Assembly: GCA_009760855.2 (NCBI GenBank)
Contig: WPIO01000043.1
Span: forward strand, 1-64,000
DNA length: 64,000 nucleotides
Source: Cristatella mucedo
Taxonomy: Eukaryota > Bryozoa > Phylactolaemata > Cristatellidae
Direction: 5' to 3'
The notes under the pieces are model-generated. The model worked only from the letters and a program-made list of their open reading frames with translations. It had not been told where the DNA came from and made no database searches. Below, piece after piece: positions 43,980 through 54,345 of the stretch (positions are counted from its first letter, which is position 1; every line of letters starts with the position of its first letter). The translations under genes were made by a program, and so were the position numbers.

Positions 43980-44115
43980 AGGCTCGAGGCTCCAACCGGG
44001 TAGGCTTTGCTTGGGGCCTGGGCAGTGGTATGCTTGGAGCCACTTCACCATGACTGGTGGTACGAGGCCTCATGCTGTCAGTGCTGAAGGCTGAGGCAGA
44101 CCAAGCTTTGCAGGC
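43980..44115 (-). pseudogene. Orphan copy of the 38-residue proline-rich unit
   Basis: On the minus strand it reads RPRTTSHGEVAPSIPLPRPQ followed by AKPTRLEPRA, which matches the repeat unit of the gene at 32.6-34.7 kb, with the same plus-strand signature (GGCCTGGGCAGTGGTATGCT then TGGAGCCACTT). It is an isolated unit about 9 kb from that gene, joined directly to the 24-bp array. Confidence 0.7.
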
Positions 44116-44119
44116 GAGC

Positions 44120-44700
44120 AGAGCTAGATTATTGAATTATGTTTTATGACAAAGACACCTCAGTCAGTTTAACTCGCTGGAAATCCCATCTTGCGCCTTC
44201 ATATGACGCACCCCGAAGACATTTACCCTTGAACGTGTAATAAGCAAGAGTTCAACAAAACATTTTCTCACTGAATTCTGACCTGCAGCTTATGTCTGGT
44301 GTGCTAAGAAAATCCTCAGCCGTCATTTTGCGACATTTCACTTTTCCCAGGCAGCAGTCTCAACTATATCTATTTATATCTATCTATATCTATCTCTATC
44401 TCTGTAGGCGAATTTATAAAAGAATGCATTGTTGAGACAGCATGACTTTTTGCGTCTGGAAAGCTAAAACAATTTCTAAACAATTTAATGGTTTATCATG
44501 CAGAAATGTGACTCGCCATTTGAAATTGATTGACGAAGGTGGAGTCCTTTAAGCTTTCTTCGCTAGCTCTGGGTGAAAGTAACGACCTAAAAGACACAGC
44601 TCAGCTCCTAATTTTAATCCGAGCGATTAGAGAGAGTTTTGAGATCACAGGGAATTTTTGACAGTGGAGTGCATGAACGGTAAATCGGGGGAGAGAACTG
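44120..44700. other. No gene recognised
   Basis: Contains a short TATC/CTAT microsatellite near 44365-44405 and no recognisable coding sequence. Confidence 0.45.
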
Positions 44701-44710
44701 GTCTAACCAG

Positions 44711-45193
44711 GTGTCTGCTTACATCGAGAGAATGAAGCTATTTTGGAGTAAACTTGCCGATGTCATCAAGAATAGATCGCCAAATTTAACTGAGATTAAC
44801 GTTGGGCTGCTAAAAAGACTGCATGAAAAAGTAAAAGATGAAAATCCTGCTCGATGTTATTTTCCTTCACTGCATCATTTCTCAGGAAGCTCTGTGTCGG
44901 TCTATTTAGCAGCAAACTCCTTTTGTGAATCCAGTCGTAAAGTCACGACACGTAAGCCTGCGAGAGTTCGGGAGCTGATAGAGCAGACTAAATTTTTGGA
45001 GTTAATGGGTAGATCCGACGAGCGGAGCACCAAGCTACAGGGGCAAAATCTATTTGTGCACGACATGTACACAAATGTTAGTGCCTACAAATCCAAGCTG
45101 AATTTTTTATCCAGTCGAATTTCAAACAAATCTTTCACTCATTTCCCCACACTAGCCATGCGGAAAGAGGGAGATAACCGGAATACACACTAA
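44711..45193 (+). pseudogene. hAT-type (ZBED5/Buster-like) transposase fragment
   Basis: 160 open codons. The C-terminal part, KLQGQNLFVHDMYTNVSAYK then LNFLSSRISNKSFTHFPTL, strongly recalls the central region of ZBED5-like hAT transposases. The earlier part SAYIERMKLFWSKL is weaker. Catalytic residues lie outside this piece. The frame stops at 45191-45193 and no continuation was recognised. Confidence 0.65.
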
Positions 45194-45199
45194 CAGCAT

Positions 45200-46675
45200 T
45201 GATGAAGAGACCTTAAACCTGATTGCAACCGTCAGAGTCTGAGAAATTTGACTTTCAAATACTTTAAGTCGTTTGCTGCATAGATGCACTGCATTTCCAT
45301 GCTGCAGATTTGGTCTACGAGCAGCAGGGCACACATTTAGAACGGTACACCGAAACACGTTTAAAACGTTGTCCATCTACGTGGTCTGTTATTGACAAAC
45401 AAATGGACCCTCAGATGGCTGTTTTGGTTGAAGCTGGCAGCCAGATATTCAGCAGGTGGATCGTTCATAGCGTATACGCAGTGCCAAAGTCTGTACAGAA
45501 CAGGTAACAGCCTGAGCTGCTGCACCCACTAAGCTGCCATGTCGGATCGGGAAGACGGCTACGCTCGATGGGCCTTTTAAAAAAATATATTTAAATGTGT
45601 CCAATTAGAAGCAAATCTGAAAACAATATTGGCTGATTGAACAGTATTTTTTGCACATTGCCATAATGACCTCACTGCAATCAAGACTTGAACTTGGAAA
45701 TACAGTATTGGCCTTTGCATGATTCGAACACGCTACCTCCGTTGTTGAGATCTAGTGTATCTGGTAGATCAGATTGTTCATTTTCAAAAACTAAGCTGAT
45801 TGACCAATTTTAGAGAGCCTCCGAAACACAAAGAGACTGTGCATACAATAGGTTCAAATGTAGCTACAATGCGAGTCATGCTAATTCTTTCGTGTTTATT
45901 TGGTGCAGGTTGCTTGACTGCCGCTCGCCGAAGGCACACGTCAGTTCTGCCCCTCGGTTCGCTGCACCGTTTCGGTGCTCTGAGCTGCAAAGACGCTCAT
46001 ATTGCTGCCCTTCGCCGCCGAGGCATCGCTCTCGCGAGCCGCCTGCACCTATTAGAAGGCTACTCTCAACTCGCCGCCGGAAGCCGTCACGTGCTGTCCC
46101 TCTTTCGTCGATGGCTGCCACCGTTGCCCACTTACTTTGTTGCAGTGCTCTTCGGCTCGTGTAGCTACTCGGTCGCAAGACGCTTAATATCGGCTTCCTC
46201 CACCCGTATTGCAGTTGGAATGTTTCGGCCGCTGAATGAATTTCGCTCGTCTAGTTATCCTTGATTCTGTAGCTGCAGAAGCCAAGGCGTACAGCGTCCC
46301 CCTTTTAAATCGTTTCATACCTTAGTATGGGCGTCCCATATAGGCCATTACTCGGTTACTCTTTTAGGCACGAATGAGGCATTCTCTGCTACTAATTGTT
46401 GTTGCACTGCAGTGCCTCCGGTAGGGGCAGCAGTTCCAGCTGAGTTTCACGTAGAAACAGGTCGGACGTGATCGAACAAAGAGACTCACTCGTTGTTGCA
46501 CTCTACCCATACATATACGAGAGAACAACAAATAGCAGTAGAGGCCAAGAAATATAACATACATTTTCGGCCTGAAGCTGTGCTGTGTCAATGGCTCGGC
46601 TTAGCCATCGGCCACAGGTGAGGCTTGTCGGAAAAATCTAGTTCAGAATGTTATTGTCAGTAAGGAAAATTCGTA
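45200..46675. other. No gene recognised
   Basis: Includes a GC-rich island at about 45.90-46.20 kb with overlapping ORFs in both strands (154 codons plus at 45800-46264), none with a known motif. Confidence 0.4.
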
Positions 46676-46678
46676 ATG

Positions 46679-47640
46679 CAACACAACATGTAGCGCCACA
46701 CTCATTTGCGATTTTGCTGCATTGTTCAAACGACCATAATGCATCTTTTCTAACAATCAATTGCCAATGTCGATTGTTCTTTTCCGTCGCAATCAGTCGT
46801 GGTCATGCACTACTGTAAGAATTACCTTAACCTTCACAGTAGTTCTTATAGCTCACGTTTGATGTGAAGCGAAACTTACACTATGTACGGGAAAGGTAGG
46901 TACGTTTACTGTTAAATGCATGATAACTGCATGATCAGTATTTGTACTTTGCAATGAGTGTTAATCCATTACGTAAACGCTAACACGTGAGGCAGCTTTA
47001 GTGTCACCCTGCATTCTTTAACAGGTTTCTCCAGTCGAAGCCATGAGCCGAGTGCTCGTGCAGCTCAAATACTGCCGCCAGGTCACCAAAACGTTTCGCT
47101 TGGACCTGCCGCAAACCAATCGACCATCATCGATGCACGAAAAACTGCGATCGAGACTCTTTCTGAAAAACTTGAACCTGACGAAAAGAGCTCGTTGCTG
47201 AAGACGTCGCCAGGCTGGGTATCCGATATGATAAAAGCCTACTGTCAAGGTTCGCAGCCGCGGGGAAACAGTCTTGGCGGAACGGGCAGTGACTGATAGG
47301 AGTTTCCTCGATTTAACCAGAGCTAGCACAAGAAATACCAAATTGTGGCCTCGGCAACACGCCGTTTCGGCACAGCAGCCTGGCTGGCTACCTGAAATGA
47401 CAACAGGTCATGCCAGGGACCTAAGGGGGTGCCAGTAGCAAGCACATTTTACAAGTCAATGTCGCCAACCGTGAGGCCATCGAGCATTAAGCGAGCCCCT
47501 TCTACGGTTCGTATTTCAGAAGCGAAGGCAACTACATTGATCCCTTCAACTAGTGACATCAAAAGTCGTTCAGACAAACTGCAATCTGGCAGGGTATCCG
47601 TATTTCGGTCTGCCAAGATTTCCTGTGGCTGCAAAGCTTG
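46679..47640 (+). repeat. Unclassified repeat E, copy 2
   Basis: Starts AACACAACATGTAGCG, cf. copy 1 AACACAACATAAAGCG at 41503. Conserved frame segments: AIETLSEKLEPDEKSSLLKT at about 47.15 kb and ATTLIPST at 47.53 kb. Together with copy 3 it forms inverted arms of about 400 bp. Confidence 0.55.
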
Positions 47641-48072
47641 AAGATACGCTTAGACCATCGCCGCTATCCTGCCAGACGTCGTCGATAGATATGGACGGAT
47701 CGCTGAAATGGACATACGTGTTAAAGAATACATTCATGGGGAAGTTGAAGCTGCCTAATTTGTTACCGTTCACGTAGTGGATAACCGATAGTGGAAGATT
47801 GGAAGCTACAAATACGGATCCTGCTGTTATCGTGCATTCAACAGTAAACGTACTTACCTTTACTGCACATAATTTGCTATCTTTTCACACGTGAGCTATA
47901 CAAGTTACTCTGGGGGTTAAGGTATTAATTACGGCAGTGTATTGTCACTACTTACTGATTGTGACGAAAAGAGAACAATCGAAATTGTCCATAGATTACT
48001 GCGAAAGCTGCATTTTGTTGATTCAACAATGCAGCAAAATTGTAAATCAGTGTAATGTTTTATGCTGCATTA
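47640..48072 (-). repeat. Unclassified repeat E, copy 3 (inverted)
   Basis: The reverse complement matches the first 400 bp of copies 1 and 2, for example CAATTTTGCTGCATTGTTGA and TTACTGTTGAATGCACGATA. Copies 2 and 3 converge at about 47.64 kb, so they may be the two terminal inverted repeats of one element of about 1.4 kb. Confidence 0.55.
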
Positions 48073-48145
48073 AAATAAAAAAAATTGTATTATATGTTGA
48101 CTAATGATAGATGGCTTCTGTAAATTTTTAAATAGTACAGTAAAT

Positions 48146-48245
48146 TTAATAATAATAATAATGCACTTGATAAAGCGCCCTCAGAGAACTCAATCTCATT
48201 CTAGGCGCTTTAGACTTGCTGCTAAGGGAAACACGATTGAATGGT
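48146..48245 (-). mobile_element. LINE-A 3' end fragment
   Basis: (AAT)n tail, then the shared block GCGCCCTCAGAGAACTCAAT and CTAGGCGCTTTA, then short UTR sequence. It is cut after about 100 bp. Confidence 0.8.
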
Positions 48246-49055
48246 GAGTAACCCTTCGGAAGTGCAGTCTTGGTTCGTTTCACCTCGGGGTTAGTAGACC
48301 GCGACCTCTACGGCACCGGCGAGCCGCAGAGGATCGCTGCCTGCTGAGGATACCCAACCCAGATTGAGTCAGACTGCTTGTCGCCTGTCCAATCTAGTTT
48401 TCTTTAAACTTCAGACGCGTCTCACTTGCTGGCACCAGCAGCACGGCCCGAGGCTCTCCTTCCTCCTCCCCTTCTACTACAGCAGTGGTGGTTCTGACCA
48501 CAGCAGCGGCTACGGGGTGCTTTTATTTGGTTAATGCACAGTTCACAAGTCTTAGCAACAGCATTAATATCTAGGATTGCAGTTGATCTACGATGACGAT
48601 AATAGCTGCTGACGAGCATAACTTACATGCAGGTTACTAGCGGCCGCTAAAGTTAAGGCAGCCGCTGGCGTGGGAGACCCAGCAGCCCGAAGCGATAAGC
48701 GTTTAGATATCCATATGCAGGTAATTTCTTACGCGCTACTGTCAAAGAACCAATCGGAAAAACTTTAAGCAGGTCTTGGCCGTATCGTTTCCGTATAGGA
48801 TGTTCCCAAGAACTTCGACTTTCGGAAGAATTCTGCAACGAACACGAACACGCATGAGAGCCCTCTATTTTGGGAGGCGAAAATTAGTCAATTTAATTGT
48901 TAAATTAATCTAGTTATTAAATCTATTTAACTAAATATTAATACAATAATAATTCATTTAATTAAGATTATCTATTTACTTGAGGCTCAACACAGGTAGA
49001 CATATGAGACCTGTCATAAAGAATGCACGTGGACTCAAACGATTAGTTAACGTAT
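48246..49055. other. No gene recognised
   Basis: GC-rich in its first half, AT-rich later. A 65-codon minus-strand ORF at 48422-48619 lacks a known motif. Confidence 0.4.
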
Positions 49056-49059
49056 TTGT

Positions 49060-49460
49060 TGCAAAACATTAGGATTCCAAGGAATCTTAAGGATAATCTC
49101 AGTGCACGTATCTTTCGAGGTAAAAATTACTGCCACAGAGCAAATTTTCCAATAGAGCTGAGAGCCAGTACTCAGTGCTGTGCATACGTTTTCAGCCTGA
49201 GAATCTTGGCCAGATAATGGTATCTTTGAGATCGTGAAAACATCATAGTTATAAAAGTATCGGCATAGACTAGTATTAGTAGCTTTGTTAAGGAACTCAA
49301 TCACTCTCTCGTACATTTTCCGCAAAGGAAGCTTAATCAAATAGCTCTAGGTCGCATGCCTAGCGACAGTGAGCATAACGTCGTTAGGGATGACAGGCAC
49401 AGGATCAAAATGAAATATGGTCAGCGGTAGTATGTACAGTGTCAGCAAGTCTCTCTAACC
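49060..49460 (-). repeat. Dispersed repeat R, copy 2
   Basis: Inverted relative to copy 1 at 40870-41300. On the minus strand it has GTACGAGAGAGTGATTGAGT and GGCTCTCAGCTC; relative order to repeat E is the same as in copy 1. Confidence 0.65.
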
Positions 49461-49827
49461 TACGAATCACACCAATTCGCTAAATTCTTAGATAAATAGA
49501 TTTGTATGCTTCTATTCAAGTCGTGAAAATAGTTGGGAGTGTTTTTTGAGTTTCGGATGCATGCAAACTCGAAGGAATGGCTGCTCGGGATTTGAAAGGG
49601 TTGATATTTTTTAAGGTGAATGGAATTGATTCTTAAAACTGGGTTATGCTTTACGTATCTTGGTATCGGAGTATATATATTAGGTTGGCTACAACCAAAG
49701 AATGAATAGATAAGAAAGTGGGTGCTAGAATCTTGAATTGCCGTGGTGCATTGTGTCGAGCCAGCTAGTGCCGGTATGTGAGAAGTCTTGTAACGGGTTC
49801 ACAGCAAAGCTCCTGTACAACTAACAG

Positions 49828-49880
49828 GAAATGTCAAGCGCCTAGAAAGAGATTAAGTTGTCTGACGGTGAATAAGCTGA
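49828..49880 (+). mobile_element. LINE-A tail scrap
   Basis: GCGCCTAGAAAGAGATTAAG then TTGTCTGACGGTG, the LINE-A 3' block without the (ATT)n end. The rest of 49461-50326 shows nothing recognisable. Confidence 0.6.
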
Positions 49881-50326
49881 GCACAAAGGACAGTGCTGAG
49901 AAGAAGAAGCGGAATTAAAGGAAGAAAATATTGAAAAACGTGATAGAGGTGTGCGAGTAATTGACGGCGTAAAAAGCCGTGCGAAGCACTTTTACGATGT
50001 ACACCACACTGAAGCTGAAGTAGTCAGTAGAGGCTGTAACCCCAGCCAAGGGAGTTACAGTAATTTCTATAGTGGACATCTATCCATAAAAATATTAAGA
50101 AGATTCCAAATTATATGTAACTTTTTTTCATTAAAAAACTTGTGTTAATAAAATGCTGTATTGTGTAGGTCCGGGAAGAATTAATGTCGTTTCAATCCAT
50201 TTCAACGGGAAAATAGATTTGACGTAGGAATAATTTGAAATACGAGCTCCGTCACGGAACGAATAAAATTCGTAAGCCAAGGTACGGTAGTAATAAAAAT
50301 GGATCTGTGTTGCGACCTGAGAGGGA

Positions 50327-50680
50327 GAAGTGAATCTCTTTCTAGGCACTTTACAGATACTGTGTAGAAAGCCCCGCCAGTAATTGGCGGCGGTAACGTC
50401 CACAAGCAACAAACACAGTGTAAGCAGGTACTTGAACGCGAAGGACGAATCAGCAAGACCCACCAAATGCCATAATGATAAGTGCTTTGTTAAGTTTCTT
50501 TTTGAATATCGTTATGCCAAGGGAAGCTGTGAAATGCATCGGCAGCGAGTTTTAGGCTACGGTTAAATAGGAACTACAGGCTCGGTGTCTAACAATTTTG
50601 ATGTTCGTACCTGGTATGGCTGTGCGATTTGAGTCAGAACAGCGGATCGCACGTTTCTTCCTGTCAGTCGTCTTATTTAC
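50327..50680 (-). mobile_element. LINE-A-related 3' fragment
   Basis: Starts with the 3' block (GAATCTCTTTCTAGGCACTT), then UTR and C-terminal coding remnants parallel to those at 63.59-63.96 kb (GTCAGAACAGCGGATCGC versus GTCAGAACAGCGGGTTGT). Frames are broken. Confidence 0.65.
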
Positions 50681-50992
50681 ACTCTCTGAACTTTTGACCT
50701 TGCACATAGCTGATATTTAATCGGACCGGGCTCTTTGTGTCCGTTCTAATGCTCATTCGCTTTCACCTGTAACTTATTAGATTGTTCCTGCCCCAGTTTG
50801 CCATCCTTTCCCTCTTTGTCTAATGAAGTGTAGTAGTTGGTCCAGATCCTGACCGCTCTTTTGTCTGCTCAAAGCTCTATTCTAACCAGAGCGGATCTCG
50901 CTGTCAGACTGACACTTCGCTCTGCTCCCGGTTAATTAACGAGTCCCCTACACAATTCTACTTGCCTAGATCCGCTAGCTACGGGCAGCTCT

Positions 50993-51106
50993 AGGTACCC
51001 TAGTCAAACTCACTAAGGCAAGTGTATACGGTATGCTTGCACTGGGGCATCTGTCAGATGAGCCACGATACTAGCCCTTGCCTTAGTGGGTCTGACTAGG
51101 GCACCT
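50993..51106. repeat. Imperfect foldback, 30-bp arms
   Basis: Arm 50993-51022 (AGGTACCCTAGTCAAACTCA...) pairs with 51077-51106 with three mismatches, loop 54 bases. Pairing continues weakly outward for another dozen bases. The flanks 50681-50992 and 51107-51440 hold no recognised gene. Confidence 0.75.
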
Positions 51107-51449
51107 CGAGCAACCCGTAACGGGTGGACTAGCCAAGTAGTATTCGGTAAGGGTCAGTCAAGTAAAGAACGGCCCTCAGGTACAGGACGATAAATAAATG
51201 TCTACCATTTTCACCTTAACGTCCCTGGACCGCTCGAGCCGTAAGCTTGTCTAATTACTGTAGCCTCTCGCCTTACCGCTGCATGTTTTAGCACTACCCG
51301 GTGCTCTAACGCTCACCACACCCAGCCGCGAAGGCCGGTAACCATGTTTTTTCTGCTAACCACAATGTCTCCCTCACCTGGTACGATCGCTTGACCCACA
51401 CTCCTGGTGTCAAGACTTGAGTTAAGTGTGTACCCTTACAATGGATAGA

Positions 51450-54165
51450 TTTCCGTATTTTCCCATGCCATTGCCGTCGATCGACGGCAACGGCATGGCA
51501 TGGGACGGGACGGCAGACGGCGACGGGAAGGCAACGGCATGTACTTTCAAGATTGGTTGATAGGACGCGGTTGCACTTTTAATGCGGGTAACTGTTAAGC
51601 AAGAAAAATTTGGTCTTCTTCCACCAGCTTTTTTTGTAGTTGTTACAGACAATCATAAATTGCTTTATTTTATCGGGCAATTGCCGTCGATTAGCATGCA
51701 TTGCCCAAGAATGAACTCGAAAAAGGATCGCATGTGCACCCGCAGTGAGCGCTATGTAGTAGGATAATAACAAATTCAGACCGCCAATTTCCAGCAAATT
51801 TGAACCAGATTGCTGAAGAGACAGGCCATTGCCGTCGATTGCCGTGCATTGCCCTCCATTGTGCCTTTGTCGCTTATATAAAACGATGTGGTTGCACTTG
51901 TACGACGAGCTGGTTTGGTCTAGCGGTTAAGGTGTTCGCCCCGACCAAGGTCTGACTGAGGTCGTGGGGTCGAGCCCCGAGGCGTATGTGAAGCGCCTGA
52001 ATAGAGATTAAGTTCTCTTGGGGCGCTATATAAATGAATTATTACATTATTTACTGCACTGTTGTGCAATACGCAAGAAAAGTTTTAGCTTCTCTCAGCA
52101 ACTGTTGGTCATTTGTAACTGTCCGTTATGGATTGGCGTATCTCGCCGGGCCATTGCCGTCAATTGATGTGGGTTGCCGTTGATTGAACGAATACAATGG
52201 GTGAACATTAAGAGTGCACACGGGTATTTGTTACGTGGAATGAGAGTTGCAGTTTATTGCCGCCAATCTTGTCGATTTTCCACGGATTTCGCGATTGGCC
52301 ATTACTGTTGATTACCGTGCATTTTTGACAGTTAAAGAACAAAGCATCCTGAAATTTTCACGGTTTTGCATTGAACGCAGCGGAATGTGATATGTAATGA
52401 CAATTGATGCTTCCGGGCTGCCAATTTCTCTTCAATTCGCCGGGAATTTGGGTATTGCCTAAAGACATTGCTATCGATTGCCGTTCATTGCTCGCGATCG
52501 TACGTGGGCGATTGGCTGAAAGGATTTGATTGCACTTTCGACACAGTGACCTCTGACAGGTAAGATATATTTGATCTTGGCCCAGTCACTTTCATGTGAT
52601 TTGCGATGGACCATAATGGATTGCTGTATTTGTCCGGGCCATTGCCACCTGTTGCCATGCATTGCTCAAGATTGAACGGTCAGAGCTGCTTGAAAGTATG
52701 TATGCCGCACTGAGATGTTACGTGGAATGAGAATTTGAGCGTAGTGCAGCCGATTTCTCGTCGATTTCACAAGGATTTCGGTATTGGTCACTGCCAGTGC
52801 TATCAATCGCCGTGTATTGCTGACTATTAGCCTGCAAAATAGCTTGGAAGTCCTACGATTTCACTTTTAGCACAAAGAAATTTGAAATGCAATGACAATC
52901 GGCACTTTGAGCAGCCAATTTAATATCAACTTGCCACGGATCGTAGTGGATCGCTGCTTCGAGCCGAGCTGTTGCCGTAGATTGCCATGCATTGCCCAAG
53001 ACTGTGCGAGCACAATTGCTTTAAATGATGCGGTTGACTTTAACCAGTGTGTTTTGTAACATGCATCAAAATTGGAGCATAGCGTAAACGATTTCATATT
53101 ATTTTGCATCAGATTGCTGGAAATTGAGATATTGGCTTGGGCCGTTGCAGTCAATTGAAAGCATCGCTGCCGAATGATTGAAAAGATTGTAGTGAAATTG
53201 TGGGATTACACAATAACCAAAAATTAGAGCAACGTGCAATCACTATTAGAGCTTAAAGTCTAGGTGTTCTGGTCGTTTTTTGGCTGGTTTCGGTACAGTG
53301 GTACTGGCCCGAGCAGTTGCAGTCGATTGCAGTGCATTGCTGCAGAATGGCCAAAGCAATTACAGTGAAGTTATGCGAGTACACAACAACCAAAGAGTAG
53401 AGCAACGTGCAATCGTAATTAGAGCTTCTAGCGTACGCTTTCTGGTCGCTGTGAAGCAGTTTGCAGCGAATTTTGGCGGGTTAATGTGGATTGCATTATA
53501 GGACCGGGTCGTTGCAGTCGATTGCAATTCATTGCATGAGAACGCGTGTGCACAATGGAGCAAATTTTTGTGGATGCACTTTGAACTGAGTCTCGTCCTA
53601 TATGCAATGTCAATCAGAGCTTCGCAATTGCGATTTGAGGATGATTTGTAGTGGAATATAGTAGATTGTCATAGTTTTCCAGCTCGTTTCAGGTGATTGC
53701 CGTCCATCACCACAGTGCGAGATTGCACAATTTTGTTATTTTACTTGGTTGTGCACATAGCACGGTGCACTTTATTTTGCAATAAAACTTGAGCTCGGCG
53801 AAATGTATTTCGATTTTTTATGCGGTGGATTGCAGTTATGGTCCAGGCTACTACAGTCGATTGCAGGGCATTGCACGAGAACGGCCGGGCCAATTCAAGT
53901 GAATTTATTTTAGTGCAATTGTTGCAGAGTGTGATGTCATATGCAATCAAAGAAGGAGCTTTTCAGTCAGCATTTCTTTCGTTGCATGGTGGAATGCAGC
54001 GGATTGATTTCAGTGGAATTCGTGAAATGTGTTTGTGGAATCGTGCGGAATTGTCGGTGTACATTGTGCGTATAGCTTAGTTTGATATTCCAGACTTTTT
54101 GAAGCTATTCGCAGCAGATTTGGACTCGATTGGACGACAACTAGAATGGATCGTGGCGGATTGAG
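51450..54165 (+). repeat. Degenerate satellite array, monomer about 170 bp
   Basis: A motif of the type GCCATTGCCGTCGATTGCC followed by a TGCATTGC near-copy recurs near 51690, 51832, 52151, 52302, 52468, 52650, 52795, 52970, 53145, 53315, 53512, 53690 and 53850, mostly 145-197 bases apart. Other conserved parts are a GCCAATTTCTCTTCAATT-like stretch before it and a TGATTGCACTTT-like stretch after it. Later monomers read GTTGCAGTCGATTGCAGTGC. Copies are strongly diverged. A SINE interrupts it at 51912-52040. Near 51472-51512 there is a palindrome, TTGCCGTCGATCGACGGCAA. Confidence 0.75.
51912..52040 (+). mobile_element. tRNA-headed SINE with LINE-A tail, copy 1
   Basis: The head GGTTTGGTCTAGCGGTTAAG is box A-like and GGGGTCGAGCCCC contains a box B-like GGTCGAGCC, both RNA polymerase III promoter elements. 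The tail GAATAGAGATTAAGTTCTCT then TGGGGCGCTATATAAATGAA matches the LINE-A 3' block. Length is about 129 bp. Confidence 0.85.
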
Positions 54166-54167
54166 GT

Positions 54168-54345
54168 AAAAAAAATCCTAGCTGATTAAACAGCCTTTTT
54201 TTGTATAGCGACAGAAGAGCCTTTACGGCTATCACCACCGCTTGCAGTGGCAATAAAGAATCGCCCACCGCAGGAATCGAACCCACGACCTCGGGAACGA
54301 GGTCATGAAAGCAACCACCTTACCTAGTGAGCCATCACGGCTCAC
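54168..54345 (-). mobile_element. tRNA-headed SINE of a second family, copy 1
   Basis: On the minus strand: GCCGTGATGGCTCACTAGGT then AAGG (box A-like) and GTGGGTTCGATTCCTGC (box B). A body with GATAGCCGTAAAGGCTCTT follows, and the end is CTGTTTAATCAGCTAGGATT then a T-rich tail. It is about 178 bp and nearly identical in layout to 58242-58423. Confidence 0.85.

Noticed and set aside
43218-44094. Arg-rich and Ala/Val-rich ORFs in the CpG arrays
   Set aside because: They are produced by 24-bp and 28-bp tandem units without stops. No start context or flanking coding sequence supports them.
51912-51985. A genuine tRNA gene
   Set aside because: The box A and box B are present, but the sequence continues into a LINE-A-type tail and recurs at 63.4 kb, so it is a SINE head.
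54230-54345. A tRNA gene on the minus strand
   Set aside because: The same sequence with the same non-tRNA body occurs at 58.3 kb, marking a SINE.
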